Positions 16,794 to 25,435 of a stretch of 38,321 nucleotides of DNA are shown in pieces. The position numbers and the translations under genes were made by a program. The DNA is from Limisphaerales bacterium (lineage in GTDB: Bacteria; Verrucomicrobiota; Verrucomicrobiia; Limisphaerales; UBA11358). Under the pieces are notes generated by a model. That model saw only the letters and a program-made list of their open reading frames with translations, was not told the origin of the DNA and searched no databases. The stretch is from positions 1-38,321 of the forward strand of contig PLAY01000022.1 in assembly GCA_003134375.1 (NCBI GenBank). The letters are read 5' to 3'. Within the stretch, counting starts at the first letter, position 1, and each line of letters starts with the position of its first letter.

Positions 16794-18428
16794 CTACGCG
16801 GATGTAACTTTTGTGGCTGCGGATTCTTCGCCGCGACGAAAGCGTTTAAAATCGATGCCGAAACGCTTCACCCGCAGGCCGACCTGGCGCTCGGTCAGGC
16901 CGAGATTGCGCGCAGCGGCAGCCATGTTGCCGTCGCTGGCTTTGAGTTCGGCGACGACCATTTCGTATTCGAGTGCGGCCACGGCGGATTCGAGCGTGCC
17001 ACCGGAGCTTTTTTCGGACGAATCCTTCTTCTGCAACGTGGGCGGCAGGTGGTGGGCCTCGATGGCCTTGTCCGGGCACAGCAGGACGGCGCGTTCGATG
17101 CAATTCTCCAGTTCGCGCACGTTGCCGGGCCAGTGATAGCTGGCCAGCAAATCTATCGCCGCGGTGGAAACCCGCCGCACATTTTTGCCGCTGTTTTTGC
17201 TGAACTTTTCCACAAAATGATCGGCCAACAGGAGGATATCTGACTTTCGTTCACGCAACGGTGGTACATAGATCGGGAAAACATTGAGCCGATAGTACAG
17301 GTCCGCACGGAACTTTTCCTGCTCGATCATCTCTTCGAGATTGCGGCTGGTGGCGGTGATGATCCGGACGTTGCAGCGAATGGGGGTCTGGCTGCCGACG
17401 CGCTCGAATTCCTTTTCCTGCAAGACCCGCAACAGTTTGACTTGAGTGGCCGGCGAGAGATCACCGATTTCATCGAGAAAAATCGTGCCGCCATCGGCAA
17501 TCTCGAACCGCCCCTTGCGCATGGAAACCGCGCCGGTGAACGCGCCCCGTTCGTGTCCAAACAGCTCGCTTTCGATGATGGATTCGGGCAGCGCGGCGCA
17601 GTTGAACTTCACAAAGGCCTTGCCTTTGCGCGGACTCTGGTCGTGGAGCGCGCGGGCGACGAGTTCCTTGCCCACGCCAGATTCGCCGCGGATGAGCACG
17701 GTGGTGGCGCTGCCAGCCACCTGCTCAATATGCATGTAAACCGAGCGCATCGCGTTGGAATTGCCGATCATGTTCGGCGGGCGGAGACTCGTCTGAAGCT
17801 GTTGCTGCAACCGCTCGTTTTCCGTACGCAGCGCGTTCAAGCGTTCCTCGGTAACACTGTGGAAATGCACGCTTTGGGCGATGACGTTGGCCACGAGCGA
17901 GAGCAGCCGCCGGTCGGCAACCAAGCTGACCTCCGCCTGGCTCGGACGTTCCGCGCTCAGACAACCCACAACTTCCTCGCCAAATTTCACCGGCACGCAA
18001 ATGAGCGCCATCTTTTCCACAGCTCCCTCCGCACTTTCCCGCTTAAGCGATGGCTCCGCAGAAATATCCGGCACCACCACGGCCTGGCCGGTGCGGATCA
18101 CGTCGTCAATCAGCGGGCGATAATGCCGGAGATATTCTTCCTTGGAAAGCTGGCGTGGCAAACCGACGGCCTCGGAAGCCGATAAACTGCCGCTTTTGCG
18201 GTCGAGGATGGTAATCGTGCCGCACTGAAGTCCCATCACCTCCTCCATTTTGAGGAGGACCGGCCGGATGACGTCGCGCAGTTCAAGGCTGCTTTCCAGC
18301 GCGTAGGAAATGTTGAGCAGCAGATTCAATTCATCCACCGCCCGGCAGCCCTTTTCCGCCGCCAGACGGCATCCCCCCTCTTCCAGTCCAGCACACCCGC
18401 GCTGACTTTCATTTACGAATGAATTCAC
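16794..18428 (-). CDS. nifA: Nif-specific sigma-54 activator
   Basis: Enhancer-binding activator of nif promoters. A GAF domain covers roughly residues 30-190. The AAA+ domain follows with Walker A GESGVGKE, the sigma-54 contact GAFTGA, and DEIGDL in the Walker B region. A Fis-type helix-turn-helix ends it (AARNLGLTERQVGLRVKRFG), as in NifA. The oxygen-sensing Cys linker of alpha-proteobacterial NifA is absent. The frame is open to an ATG at 18491, but GTG at 18428 has GGAAAG six bases upstream and is chosen. The pre-GAF region has a C-x7-C-x7-C run (GCAGLEEGGCRLAAEKGC). It lies upstream of nifH on the same strand. Confidence 0.93.
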   Translation of the reverse strand: MNSFVNESQRGCAGLEEGGCRLAAEKGCRAVDELNLLLNISYALESSLELRDVIRPVLLKMEEVMGLQCGTITILDRKSGSLSASEAVGLPRQLSKEEYLRHYRPLIDDVIRTGQAVVVPDISAEPSLKRESAEGAVEKMALICVPVKFGEEVVGCLSAERPSQAEVSLVADRRLLSLVANVIAQSVHFHSVTEERLNALRTENERLQQQLQTSLRPPNMIGNSNAMRSVYMHIEQVAGSATTVLIRGESGVGKELVARALHDQSPRKGKAFVKFNCAALPESIIESELFGHERGAFTGAVSMRKGRFEIADGGTIFLDEIGDLSPATQVKLLRVLQEKEFERVGSQTPIRCNVRIITATSRNLEEMIEQEKFRADLYYRLNVFPIYVPPLRERKSDILLLADHFVEKFSKNSGKNVRRVSTAAIDLLASYHWPGNVRELENCIERAVLLCPDKAIEAHHLPPTLQKKDSSEKSSGGTLESAVAALEYEMVVAELKASDGNMAAAARNLGLTERQVGLRVKRFGIDFKRFRRGEESAATKVTSA

Positions 18429-18581
18429 AAACTTTCCTTTGCTGCATCCACAGTGCCAACCAACCACAGGCGCGAAATCGCCGCTATCCATCGTTTGTCA
18501 CAACTTGGACAAATATTGCGTTGGCGAAATTTCATCATCCTGAGCAGTTCCAATCACTCATCATCATGTTTGTCACCACCA

Positions 18582-20342
18582 TCAGTGTTTCCAGAAATGC
18601 CAAAGCAAAAGCAAAAAGACGACCACCTGCAAAATAACGAAACCGACGATCATGGGAACCATCCGGAAACGCGATTTCCAAATTTGCGGCGCCTGCAACC
18701 GGGTATGACGACTGGTCATGGTCACAACTTCGTAATTCTCCAGTTCGGTTCTCATTTCAAGAGCGGTTTGATACCGTCGCTTGGGATCGCGCTCCATCGC
18801 GTGCAGGATGATTTCTTCGAGCACAGGCGTCAGGTTCGGATTGATTTTTCGCGGTGCCTGCGGATCGCCCGTAACGCGGGCGTTCATGATGACATACGGG
18901 CTGTCGCCGGCAAAGGGCGGTTCGCCCGTGGCCATTTCGTACAGGATCGCTCCCAGGCTGTAGATGTCTGTGCGTTCGTCGCCCCGGCTGCCTTTGACCT
19001 GCTCCGGCGCCATGTAATCGGGCGTGCCCATCGTGGGCGTGAAGCCGACAAAGGTGAGCCGCCGGGCATTGGCCGCCCGGGCAATCCCAAAATCCATGAT
19101 GCGAATCGAGCCGTCGTTGCACAGCATGATGTTGGCCGGTTTCAAATCGCGATGCACGACTCCGCTTTGGTGCATGTAGGAAAGGGCGGTGCAAATGTGG
19201 CTGGCGATTTTGATGGCGTCCGGTTCCGGCAAAGGCCGCACGTTGCGCAATAATTCACTCAAGGTCTGGCCTTCGAGATATTCCATCGCAAAGTAAGGCT
19301 GGCTCTTTTTTTCGACGGGAAGAATATTCAGGATATACGGATGATTGAGTTTGATCCCGATTTCTTCCTCGCGGCGAAAACGGTCAAATCCCGCCGGGTC
19401 GCTTTCAATTTGCAAATAGGGAATTTTCAAGGCCACCGCCTTGCCGGTTTGCCGGTCGTTGGCTTTGAACAGCGAAGCCATGCCGCTCTTGGCGATGACA
19501 TCGGTGATTTCAAACCGCTCATCGAGCAAATGCCCCACGCCGATGTCATTGCCGAGCGCACGGCGGGTTTTGACGGCGGCGGTCTGGGCTTGCAATGACT
19601 GTTCGACCTGCCACACCTGAATAATCTGGACGGAAACGTTGTCGTTGACCTGGCGGCGTTCCGCCTGCTCGATCAGCCGCTTGCATACCTCGCCGGGATG
19701 ATACTTGATGACTGTATTCAGAATTTCCTCGTCCAAAACAAAACCGTAAAGCCCGTCCGAGCAATGCAAAATCAAATCTCCCTGTTCCAAGGTCTCCGTT
19801 TTGATGTCGTAATGACAAATCGGATCCGATCCGACACTGCGCGTCAGCGTGGAGCGGTGCTGGCTGGTCATGGCATTGCGTTCCAGCAACAATCCCAATT
19901 TGACCTGCAACGAGGTGTAGGAATGGTCGGTGGTCATCCGCTTGATCTTCCCGGCACGAATGAGGTAGGCGCGGGAATCGCCGACGTGCGCGACGGTCGC
20001 CTTGTCGTCGCGAAAAACCGTTACCAGCATGGTCGTGGACATTCGACCTTTTTGTTGTGCGGCCTGAAAAATTCTTGCGGCGGATTCGTCGAAAATCCGG
20101 CGGACGGAATCATTGATGGAGGTTTCCGGCCTGGCTTCCTTGAAAATTTCCAGCGCGGTTTCCGCTGCCAGGCGGCTGGCGATGTCACCGTTGCTTTCGC
20201 CGCCCACGCCATCGGCCAGAACGGCGATGCTGCCAATGGCTTGCAATTGCTGAAAATCTTCCGGCTCCCAAAAGGCGATAAAATCCTCGTTATGGTCACG
20301 AACGGTTCCCACGCTGGAAAGCTGGAAGCATTTTATTTTCAT
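18582..20342 (-). CDS. PP2C phosphatase-Ser/Thr kinase fusion, membrane-anchored
   Basis: About 586 residues. The N-terminal PP2C domain has DHNED, LADGVGGE, HVGDSRAY, CSDGLYG and NDNVSV, all metal-binding motifs of an active phosphatase. A Hanks-type kinase domain follows, with the ATP-binding Lys in VALKIP, HRDLKPANIM, DFGIAR and MAPEQ. Its glycine loop is degenerate (AKSGMAS). The C-terminus is one membrane helix (VGFVILQVVVFLLLLW). The start MKIKCFQLSS fits the domain edge; an ATG 16 codons upstream (20390) with GGAG in front is possible. Fused proteins of this type are also known beside nitrate-assimilation genes in Pseudomonas. Its place between glnA and nifA suggests a role in nitrogen signalling. 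Confidence 0.92.
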   Translation of the reverse strand: MKIKCFQLSSVGTVRDHNEDFIAFWEPEDFQQLQAIGSIAVLADGVGGESNGDIASRLAAETALEIFKEARPETSINDSVRRIFDESAARIFQAAQQKGRMSTTMLVTVFRDDKATVAHVGDSRAYLIRAGKIKRMTTDHSYTSLQVKLGLLLERNAMTSQHRSTLTRSVGSDPICHYDIKTETLEQGDLILHCSDGLYGFVLDEEILNTVIKYHPGEVCKRLIEQAERRQVNDNVSVQIIQVWQVEQSLQAQTAAVKTRRALGNDIGVGHLLDERFEITDVIAKSGMASLFKANDRQTGKAVALKIPYLQIESDPAGFDRFRREEEIGIKLNHPYILNILPVEKKSQPYFAMEYLEGQTLSELLRNVRPLPEPDAIKIASHICTALSYMHQSGVVHRDLKPANIMLCNDGSIRIMDFGIARAANARRLTFVGFTPTMGTPDYMAPEQVKGSRGDERTDIYSLGAILYEMATGEPPFAGDSPYVIMNARVTGDPQAPRKINPNLTPVLEEIILHAMERDPKRRYQTALEMRTELENYEVVTMTSRHTRLQAPQIWKSRFRMVPMIVGFVILQVVVFLLLLWHFWKH

Positions 20343-20465
20343 TGCGGGTGCAAATTTAAGATGAAACATTTTGCGAAAGAAAACCGGCATTAACTCCGAA
20401 TAGTGAATAAAAACGGCGCGGGTTTATGGCCCGCGCCGCTGTTCTCTGTTCCTCCGGCGCGTGTG

Positions 20466-21878
20466 TTACACGTCGTAATACATGAAGAATTCGTATGGAT
20501 GCGGACGCAGGCGGATGGCATCGTGCTCCTTGCGCTTGGTGCTGATCCACATGTCAATGAAGTCTTCGGTAAATACGTCGCCTTTGGTCAGGAACGCGTG
20601 GTCCTTCTCCAGGCAATCGAGGGCTTCGCTGAGACTGCCGGCGACGTTCGGAACCTTCTTCAGTTCTTCGGGCGGCAGTTCGTAGATGTTCTTGTCGAGC
20701 GGTTCGCCCGGCTTGATCTTGTTCTGGATGCCGTCCAAGCCAGCCATGACCAGCGCGGCGAAGCAGAGATACGGATTCGCAGCCGGGTCCGGCGGGCGAT
20801 ATTCGAGGCGCTTGGCCTTCGGATTTTCGCTGTAGGTCGGGATGCGGACGGCGGCGCTGCGGTTGCGGGCGCTGTAGGCGAGGTTGACTGGGGCTTCGTA
20901 ACCCGGCACGAGGCGTTTGTAGCTGTTCGTGGTGGGGTTGCAAATGGCGCACAGGGCCTTGGCGTGTTTGAGCAAACCGCCGGCATAGTAGAGTGCCATC
21001 TGGCTCAAACCGGCGTATTCCTTGCCGGCGAAGAGCGGCTTGCCCTTGCTCCACAGGGATTGATGGGTGTGCATCCCGGAGCCGTTGTCGCCGAAGAGCG
21101 GCTTGGGCATGAAGCAGGCGGTCTTGCCGTGTTTCTTGGCCACGTTTTTGACGACGTATTTGTAAACCATCATCCAGTCGGCGGCGGTGACCAGAGGACT
21201 GAAACGATAGTCAATTTCGGCCTGGCCGGCGGTGGCGACTTCATGGTGCTGGCGCTCGATCTTGACGCCGAGTTCTTCCATCACCAGGCACATCTCGGTG
21301 CGGATGTCCTGCTGGGTGTCGGCGGGCGCGACCGGGAAGTACCCTTCCTTGTGGCGGATTTTGTTGCCGAGGTTGGGCATTTCATCACGGCCCGTGTTCC
21401 AGATGCCTTCCTCGCTGTCAATGGAGTAGAACGTGCCGTTGGTCTTGGAATCAAACTGGACATTGTCAAAGATGAAAAATTCCGCCTCGGGCCCGATAAA
21501 CGCCTGGTCGGCGATGCCCGTGGAGATAAGATATTTCTCGGTGCGCTGGGCGATGCCGCGAGGATCGCGGGTGTACGGTTCCCGGGTGCCGGTCTCGGCG
21601 ATGGTGCAGGTCAGGCTCAACGTCGGGACGGCACAGAAGGGATCAATGAACGCCGTGTTCGGGTCGGGCATCGCCAGCATGTCGGAAGCCTCAATGCTTT
21701 TCCAGCCGCGGATGCTGGAGCCGTCAAAGCCCAGTCCCTCGGAAAAGGAATCTTCATTTAATTCAGCGACGGGAATGCTGAAGTGCTGCCAGGTGCCAAA
21801 GGTGTCCACGAACTTGATGTCCACCATTTTCGCCCCGGCCTTCTTGGCCAGTTCTAATACGCTCTTGGGTGTGCTCAT
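20466..21878 (-). CDS. glnA: Glutamine synthetase type I
   Basis: Makes glutamine from glutamate, ammonia and ATP. At 470 residues it is a full-length GSI. Metal-binding and active-site blocks are [26 protein letters not shown] and [10 protein letters not shown]. The segment [10 protein letters not shown] near the C-terminus holds the tyrosine that GlnE adenylylates in GSI-beta enzymes, so covalent control is possible. It is downstream of the permease and two PII genes on the same strand, separated from the permease by a strong hairpin. Confidence 0.97.
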   Translation of the reverse strand: MSTPKSVLELAKKAGAKMVDIKFVDTFGTWQHFSIPVAELNEDSFSEGLGFDGSSIRGWKSIEASDMLAMPDPNTAFIDPFCAVPTLSLTCTIAETGTREPYTRDPRGIAQRTEKYLISTGIADQAFIGPEAEFFIFDNVQFDSKTNGTFYSIDSEEGIWNTGRDEMPNLGNKIRHKEGYFPVAPADTQQDIRTEMCLVMEELGVKIERQHHEVATAGQAEIDYRFSPLVTAADWMMVYKYVVKNVAKKHGKTACFMPKPLFGDNGSGMHTHQSLWSKGKPLFAGKEYAGLSQMALYYAGGLLKHAKALCAICNPTTNSYKRLVPGYEAPVNLAYSARNRSAAVRIPTYSENPKAKRLEYRPPDPAANPYLCFAALVMAGLDGIQNKIKPGEPLDKNIYELPPEELKKVPNVAGSLSEALDCLEKDHAFLTKGDVFTEDFIDMWISTKRKEHDAIRLRPHPYEFFMYYDV

Positions 21879-21908
21879 GTTTTTTATGTTTGTTGTTTTA
21901 TGTTATAA

Positions 21909-21933
21909 CCCGGCCACCGTGATGGTGGCCGGG
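21909..21933 (-). terminator. Strong hairpin between permease and glnA
   Basis: CCCGGCCACC and GGTGGCCGGG form a perfect 10-bp stem with a 5-base loop. It is followed on the minus strand by TTATAACAT, which is not a real U-run. It may be a terminator of the PII-permease unit, an attenuator or an mRNA-stability element ahead of glnA. Confidence 0.6.
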
Positions 21934-21960
21934 CTGTGCCTTGTCCTCCTTGACTTCAAT

Positions 21961-24048
21961 CTAAGCAGGTTTCTCGGTAAGGATTGTGGGCCTGCCAAGT
22001 TTGGCGCTCCTTGATCTGAAATAAATGACGCCGTAAATGCCCCAGACCGCAGCGAAACCAAGTGCGATGTAAGGTTCATGCCAGCTCATACCGCTGACCG
22101 AGAACGGGCCGACCAGGTAGAACAACATGCAACCCAGGTTCGCCAGCAGTCCGAAGATCGGCACCACGAAGTGCTTGATCCCATGGAAACTGTGGTGCTC
22201 TCTGAACGCCACAATAGCCACAATGCAAGTCGTCATGTAGAGCAGGAACGTGCCGAAGTTGCTGATGAGAGTAATGGTGACCAGCGAATTGGGCAGCCAG
22301 GTATAAGCGTGCGGCGAGAAAATGCCGAAGCTGTACCAAAAGTTGTGTTTGTCCAACGCCGCCAAGTCCGAGGATTGCCCGCCGAGATAAATCAACGTTG
22401 TCAGAATGCCGATGACCATTGAGATCACCACCAGCACCCAGATAGCACGGTGCGGTGAAAGCGTCTTGCCATGGATCAAGCCGAAGTGGGACGGCACTTC
22501 TTCGTCACGGCCCATTGCATAAGTCACCCGCGCGCCGGTGTTGATGCAGGCCAGGGTCGTGCCGATCAACGCCAGGAACACCGTGCCGGCCTGCACGAGC
22601 ATGAACGCCCGGCCTGCCGCATAGCTGCCAAAGGCCCACGTGCCGACAAGAACCATCATGTCGCCCAGCGGCGCGCCGGAAGCACCGGCGTTCGAGACGG
22701 TGTAGCCGCTGTTCAAGAAATAATTCGCGGCGAAATACTCGAACATGTAACACATCGCGCCTTGAATTACCAAGGACAGCAACACCGCCCGCCCGATGTC
22801 CTTCTTGGGATTCTTCGCCTCTTCGCCCATGGAAGTCACTGACTCGAAACCCACGAGCAGGAGAATCGCGATGCATGCTTGGATGAACAGATAGTTCATT
22901 TTATGTGGAACAATGACCGACTTGGCTGAAGTGTGAAAATTAAAGGTTTGTGGATCTTTCGCGTCGCCCGCTTTGCCGGTGACGGCGTCTTCAGGCTTGT
23001 AGCTTAAGATGAACGGATCGGATATGGCGTGGCCGTCCTTGTCCAGTTTGAGCTTGCCGGCATCGTCCTTTTGAAAGACCGGATACGGATCGCCCACGGC
23101 GAGTCCCATTGCCGTCAAGGTGCCCAACACCACGGCGTCGGTGTTCTTGGTTTTGTCCAGATCATCAGCCGTGACTTGCCGGTCCTGTTGTTTGATGGCT
23201 GCCAGAGGCACGGGCTTGCCGTCCTTGTCTTTGATTTCAACGCCATTGGCGTCCTTGGTATTTAGGACCACACCTTTGTCGTCCATCTGATATTTCGGAG
23301 AATTATCGGCCCAAGTGTCCGGCACGGGCTGATTCTTGTCGTCCAGCACATTGACTTGATCCACATTATAATTTACCGGCGTTCCGTTGGACAGATGCCA
23401 GCCCACGGATCCTTGCGGATGATTGCTGCGATAGGCAATGGCCATGACCGCGAAAACCACCAGCGCGCTGATCTGAATGATGTTGATCCCCATGTTGACC
23501 GCCGTGGTGCCATTCACGCCGCGGTAAGCGATGTAACCCACGAGCAGCGAGAAGACGATGCAGAACAGCCACATGAACAGCGGACTGTTGTAGGTGCCGC
23601 TGAAGGTGCCCGGCCAGAACTGATTCGCCAGATAGCCGCCGAGAATCGCCGTAACCCCGACCATCAGGCCGGGATAAACCCAGTAATACAAATGACTGGC
23701 CCAGCCGGTGAAAAATTTGGCGATGCGCGCAAATTTATACGCATGGGTCTTGGACAAGAACGCCTGTTCGGCGTAAAGGTACGAAGATCCCGCGCCGGGA
23801 TAGAGCTTGGAGAGTTCGGCATAGCTGATCGCCGTCGCGAAACACAGCAACAGCGCGGCCAGCAGGCCGACCCACATGGCGCAGCCGGCCATCGGCGCGC
23901 CGTAGAGGCATTGCTCTTGGAACGTCAGCCAGAGAAATGCGCCGGGCGCAATCAAGGCCATGGCGTTGATGGTGAGCCCGGTTAATCCCAGGGTTGCTTT
24001 GGTGGTGGGCTTGTTCCCGCCGCCTGGTGATGTTGGTCCATTTGTCAT
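21961..24048 (-). CDS. APC-family amino acid permease with large loop insertion
   Basis: A 695-residue permease of the amino acid/polyamine/organocation superfamily. Family marks are ISYAELSKLYPGAGSSYLY in helix 2-3 and GFESVTSMGEEAKNPKKDI around helix 6. Between helix 5 (ending about residue 205) and helix 6 (from about 385) lies an insertion of about 150 hydrophilic residues (roughly 222-370), rich in Asp, Lys and Gly (KDANG, KDKDGKP, LDKDGH). This loop should face outside. The gene lies 52 bases after glnK1 and before glnA, in the place where amtB usually sits. The substrate is not evident; an amino acid that feeds nitrogen metabolism is likely. Confidence 0.88.
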   Translation of the reverse strand: MTNGPTSPGGGNKPTTKATLGLTGLTINAMALIAPGAFLWLTFQEQCLYGAPMAGCAMWVGLLAALLLCFATAISYAELSKLYPGAGSSYLYAEQAFLSKTHAYKFARIAKFFTGWASHLYYWVYPGLMVGVTAILGGYLANQFWPGTFSGTYNSPLFMWLFCIVFSLLVGYIAYRGVNGTTAVNMGINIIQISALVVFAVMAIAYRSNHPQGSVGWHLSNGTPVNYNVDQVNVLDDKNQPVPDTWADNSPKYQMDDKGVVLNTKDANGVEIKDKDGKPVPLAAIKQQDRQVTADDLDKTKNTDAVVLGTLTAMGLAVGDPYPVFQKDDAGKLKLDKDGHAISDPFILSYKPEDAVTGKAGDAKDPQTFNFHTSAKSVIVPHKMNYLFIQACIAILLLVGFESVTSMGEEAKNPKKDIGRAVLLSLVIQGAMCYMFEYFAANYFLNSGYTVSNAGASGAPLGDMMVLVGTWAFGSYAAGRAFMLVQAGTVFLALIGTTLACINTGARVTYAMGRDEEVPSHFGLIHGKTLSPHRAIWVLVVISMVIGILTTLIYLGGQSSDLAALDKHNFWYSFGIFSPHAYTWLPNSLVTITLISNFGTFLLYMTTCIVAIVAFREHHSFHGIKHFVVPIFGLLANLGCMLFYLVGPFSVSGMSWHEPYIALGFAAVWGIYGVIYFRSRSAKLGRPTILTEKPA

Positions 24049-24100
24049 ACTTTTATGTGTGTTTAACAGTTTCTTGTTTATTTGGCTTCTACGCCGCTGA

Positions 24101-24454
<354 letters not shown>

Positions 24455-24508
24455 TCATTCAATCATTCAACTGCACTTGCTATTGTCTGCCCCATGCCAA
24501 ACCCGTTT

Positions 24509-24524
24509 AGCAGCGGTGATACCA
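24509..24524 (-). promoter_or_regulatory. Probable sigma-54 promoter of glnK copy 1
   Basis: On the minus strand the sequence is TGGTAT-CACCG-CTGCT, with GG and GC ten bases apart. It gives a leader of about 59 bases, close to those of nifH and glnK2. It is weaker than the other elements (T for C at -24, C for T at -12). Confidence 0.6.
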
Positions 24525-24628
24525 GCTGGGAAAACCGCCGGGCGAAAACGGATAAAACGCCCCATTCACAAGGGTTTTTTCTGTGTATTAATAATTATTG
24601 GTTGTTGCGGTGGTCTTTGGGGTTGGCT

Positions 24629-24967
24629 TTAAGCTGCGACTGCCTCTTTTTCCCCGGCACGAAGGCAAACGGCTTCTTTGATGTCCGTGATAAAGACTTT
24701 GCCTTCACCATTTCCGCCCGTCCTCGCAGACTTGCTGATGGCGCTCACCGCTTGCTCCGCGTTTTGGTCCCCCACCACCAGATCAATTCTAATCTTCGGC
24801 AGAGAATTCATCGTGTATTCGCTGCCACGATAGATTTCCGTATGCCGGTACTGCCGGCTAAATCCCTTCACTTCACAAGCGGTCATCCCATCTATGCCGA
24901 TTTCCCCCAAGGCGTCCTGGACTTCATTCAATTTGGAAAGCGGGATTATGGCTTCAATTTTTTTCAT
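24629..24967 (-). CDS. Divergent PII protein (copy 2)
   Basis: A 112-residue PII paralogue that has drifted at positions conserved in copies 1 and 3. FSRQYRH replaces FGRQKGH before the T-loop (G37, K40 and G41 changed), TGGNGEGK replaces TGKIGDGK, and CLRAGE replaces RIRTEE, losing the first C-terminal arginine that binds ATP phosphates. Y51 and K90 remain. It is likely to bind nucleotides and 2-oxoglutarate differently or not at all, and could form mixed trimers with copy 1. Its promoter and leader resemble those of nifH. It is a tandem neighbour of glnK1. Confidence 0.88.
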   Translation of the reverse strand: MKKIEAIIPLSKLNEVQDALGEIGIDGMTACEVKGFSRQYRHTEIYRGSEYTMNSLPKIRIDLVVGDQNAEQAVSAISKSARTGGNGEGKVFITDIKEAVCLRAGEKEAVAA

Positions 24968-25030
24968 AATTAAATTTGTTGGTTTGTTTTTAGTCCGGCG
25001 GAAACTTCCGTCCGGCGCGACTGTTCCCTT

Positions 25031-25047
25031 TGCAAGCGCGATACCAA
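25031..25047 (-). promoter_or_regulatory. Sigma-54 promoter of divergent PII gene
   Basis: On the minus strand the sequence is TTGGTAT-CGCGC-TTGCA followed by AAGGG, as at nifH. The predicted start is about 25020, leaving a 53-base leader against 54 at nifH. The leaders also share sequence next to the start codon. Confidence 0.8.
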
Positions 25048-25190
25048 CGGAAAAATGTTTTGAATGATTTTTTGAGAACGCAAAAAAAACACTTGTGAAA
25101 TCAATGTTTTATCGTCTGAGAAAAAAGCGAGACAAACAAAAAAAAGAAAATCGGAGCCTGAAACATCCTACATAAATGTAGTTTTAATGC

Positions 25191-25247
25191 GGAAAGCCAC
25201 GCAGATGTAGCTTTTGTGACTGCTCATTCGTCACCGCGTCGGAAGCG
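25191..25247 (-). pseudogene. nifA 3'-end remnant upstream of divergent PII
   Basis: On the minus strand this reads RFRRGDE and then a stop, matching the nifA ending RFRRGEE. The next bases still encode an AVTKATSA-like string that parallels the nifA terminal AATKVTSA. The DNA matches plus-strand positions around 16791-16845 base for base over most of its length. It is a decayed copy of the nifA tail, lying in the same order before a sigma-54 promoter as in the nifA-nifH interval. Confidence 0.8.
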
Positions 25248-25435
25248 TTGTTAAGCCTGTCTTATTAAGATCGAAGCAATGGAAGATTCCTAAAATTTAA
25301 TAAGCGGGTTGTCTGTAGAAGATTTGCTCTAAGAAATTCGCCGATGACAGGCTGTTATTCACCCTCACGCTCGAATTATCAGGTAGATGTGCTATAATCC
25401 TTGACCGTCGCCGAGGCCGGTATCTGTGTTGCCGG
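25248..25435. other. Intergenic, nothing recognised
   Basis: AT-rich start, then moderate GC. There is no open frame with support, no hairpin terminator and no promoter motif that I can defend. Confidence 0.4.

Noticed and set aside
20403-21761. 452-codon plus-strand frame opposite glnA
   Set aside because: It is an antisense shadow of a GC-rich gene; glnA on the minus strand is unmistakable.
24482-24510. TTGGCATGGGG motif upstream of glnK copy 1 as a sigma-54 promoter
   Set aside because: The -12 GC is not at the right spacing. The nearby TGGTAT-N5-CTGCT fits better.
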